In this document: piece after piece, positions 5,930 to 6,210 of the stretch | Layout of the letters: each line of letters begins with the position of its first letter | Position numbering within the stretch: the first letter of the stretch is position 1 | NCBI GenBank assembly: GCA_964390795.1 | Contig: CAYMLQ010000352.1 | Span: 1-6,210 of the forward strand | Length of the DNA stretch: 6,210 nucleotides | Reading direction: 5' to 3' | Origin: CAYMLQ01 sp964390795 | GTDB taxonomy: Bacteria > Verrucomicrobiota > Kiritimatiellia > RFP12 > UBA1067 | Notes under the pieces: model-generated | Database searches by the model: none | Told to the model about the DNA's origin: nothing | The model's input: the letters and a program-made list of their open reading frames with translations, nothing else | Program-made: the position numbers and the translations under genes

Positions 5930-6060
5930 TACACAGTACAACATGAAAATTCGGCCATGATTACAGGATTCACATGATTAATAGCCAATGAATTCAATCT
6001 TGTAAATCATGTAATCCTGGCCAAAAATACCGAATTTTGTGGCTGTACAGACTACTAGCC
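5924..6060. repeat. Long imperfect palindrome (MITE- or REP-like element)
   Basis: The core arms at 5953-5979 and 5996-6022 match at 23 of 27 positions when one is reverse-complemented (left arm starts GGCCATGATTACAGG, right arm ends ATCCTGGCC), around a 16-base loop. Further out, AAAATTCGG (5946-5954) pairs with CCGAATTTT (6030-6038), GTACA (5936-5940) with TGTAC (6044-6048), and CTAGTA (5926-5931) with TACTAG (6053-6058). The left arm repeats GATT with 8-9 base spacing (GATTACAG, GATTCACAT, GATTAATAG). The element is AT-rich inside GC-rich surroundings and encodes nothing. It could be a non-autonomous mobile element or an extragenic repeat; it may also act as a 3' stabiliser or terminator for the regulator transcript. 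Confidence 0.75.
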
Positions 6061-6192
6061 CCTCTCGCGAGCGAGGCGGTCTGCTTTGGCCCCGGCGAAA
6101 ATGTTGTAGAAGGACGGCGTTCCCCACGACCCGGCAACCTGATAAGACAACCCGCTTGTTGTACTATCAGGAAATATTACATTGTGCCATTT
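6055..6192 (-). pseudogene. Possible C-terminal tail of a minus-strand gene
   Basis: A 45-codon frame is open between an in-frame TGA (6195-6193) and a TAG (6057-6055). It contains a protein-like run, SGLSYQVAGSWGTPSFYNIF followed by AGAKADRLARERG, with mostly G or C in third positions. No start codon is seen after the TGA. If real, it is the broken 3' end of a gene whose stop lies in the palindrome's right edge. I do not recognise the family, and the same bases also hold a hairpin at 6138-6171, so it may be non-coding. Confidence 0.25.
6138..6171. repeat. Two-part hairpin near the right edge
   Basis: CCTGATA (6138-6144) pairs with TATCAGG (6165-6171). Inside, after a 2x2 mismatch, ACAAC (6147-6151) pairs with GTTGT (6158-6162) around a 6-base loop, CCGCTT. 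That gives 12 perfect base pairs in a 34-base structure. No T-run follows on either strand, so it is not a classic terminator. It could be an RNA element or operator for a gene beyond the window. Confidence 0.5.
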
Positions 6193-6210
6193 TCATTGTT
6201 GATCATGTAA

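Noticed and set aside
5189..5944. Minus-strand open frame of 251 codons
   Set aside because: It lies opposite the clearly recognisable GntR/LacI-type regulator and shows only low-complexity, His/Arg-rich translation.
5956..6020. GATT motifs at 8-9 base spacing considered as a CRISPR or tandem array
   Set aside because: The units are too short and degenerate and there are no spacers; they are part of the arms of one palindrome.
1..6210. tRNA, rRNA, transposase or integrase genes
   Set aside because: I looked on both strands and saw no cloverleaf with conserved arms, no rRNA-like stretch and no DDE or tyrosine recombinase motif.

Overview
The window looks like accessory DNA from a GC-rich, glycan-degrading bacterium, most likely of the PVC group (Verrucomicrobiota, Kiritimatiellota or Lentisphaerota). 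This is inferred from the gene types only: a secreted beta-helix glycoside hydrolase-like protein, a modular GH26 enzyme with a CBM32-like domain, an enolase-superfamily gene with a Tat-like leader, and a regulator that fuses a GntR DNA-binding domain to a LacI-type sugar-binding domain. No marker gene fixes the taxon.

Layout. Positions 1-1037, minus strand: the N-terminal 345 codons of a secreted beta-helix protein that runs off the left edge. Positions 1038-1330: a divergent intergenic region with an operator-like palindrome overlapping a perfect TTGACA box, and a strong GC hairpin followed by six T. Positions 1331-2506, plus strand: three gene remnants in a row. The first is a 5'-truncated tail of unknown family, the second a mandelate racemase/muconate lactonizing-type gene with its centre missing, the third an SGNH hydrolase gene with its centre missing. 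Positions 2520-4382: an apparently intact secreted GH26 enzyme (mannanase-type) with Ig-like and F5/8 type C domains. Positions 4383-4807: no intact gene, a probable scrap of a response-regulator receiver domain, a terminator, then an AT-rich promoter region. Positions 4808-5929: the intact GntR/LacI-type regulator. Positions 5924-6060: a long imperfect palindrome that touches the regulator's stop codon. Positions 6061-6210: a second hairpin and a short minus-strand open stretch that may be the tail of another gene.

The four-cistron plus-strand array has the spacing of a former operon: an ATGA overlap, a Shine-Dalgarno overlapping a stop, and a 13-base gap. Only the last cistron, GH26, is still whole. 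The likely original job was breakdown of a mannan-like or related polysaccharide: GH26 as endo-acting hydrolase, an SGNH esterase for substituents, an enolase-superfamily enzyme acting on a sugar acid, the beta-helix protein on the opposite strand as another secreted carbohydrate enzyme, and the regulator sensing a sugar. I found no new defence or mobile system with genes of its own. The most notable signals are the serial internal gene deletions beside intact neighbours, the palindromic element behind the regulator, and the receiver-domain scrap.
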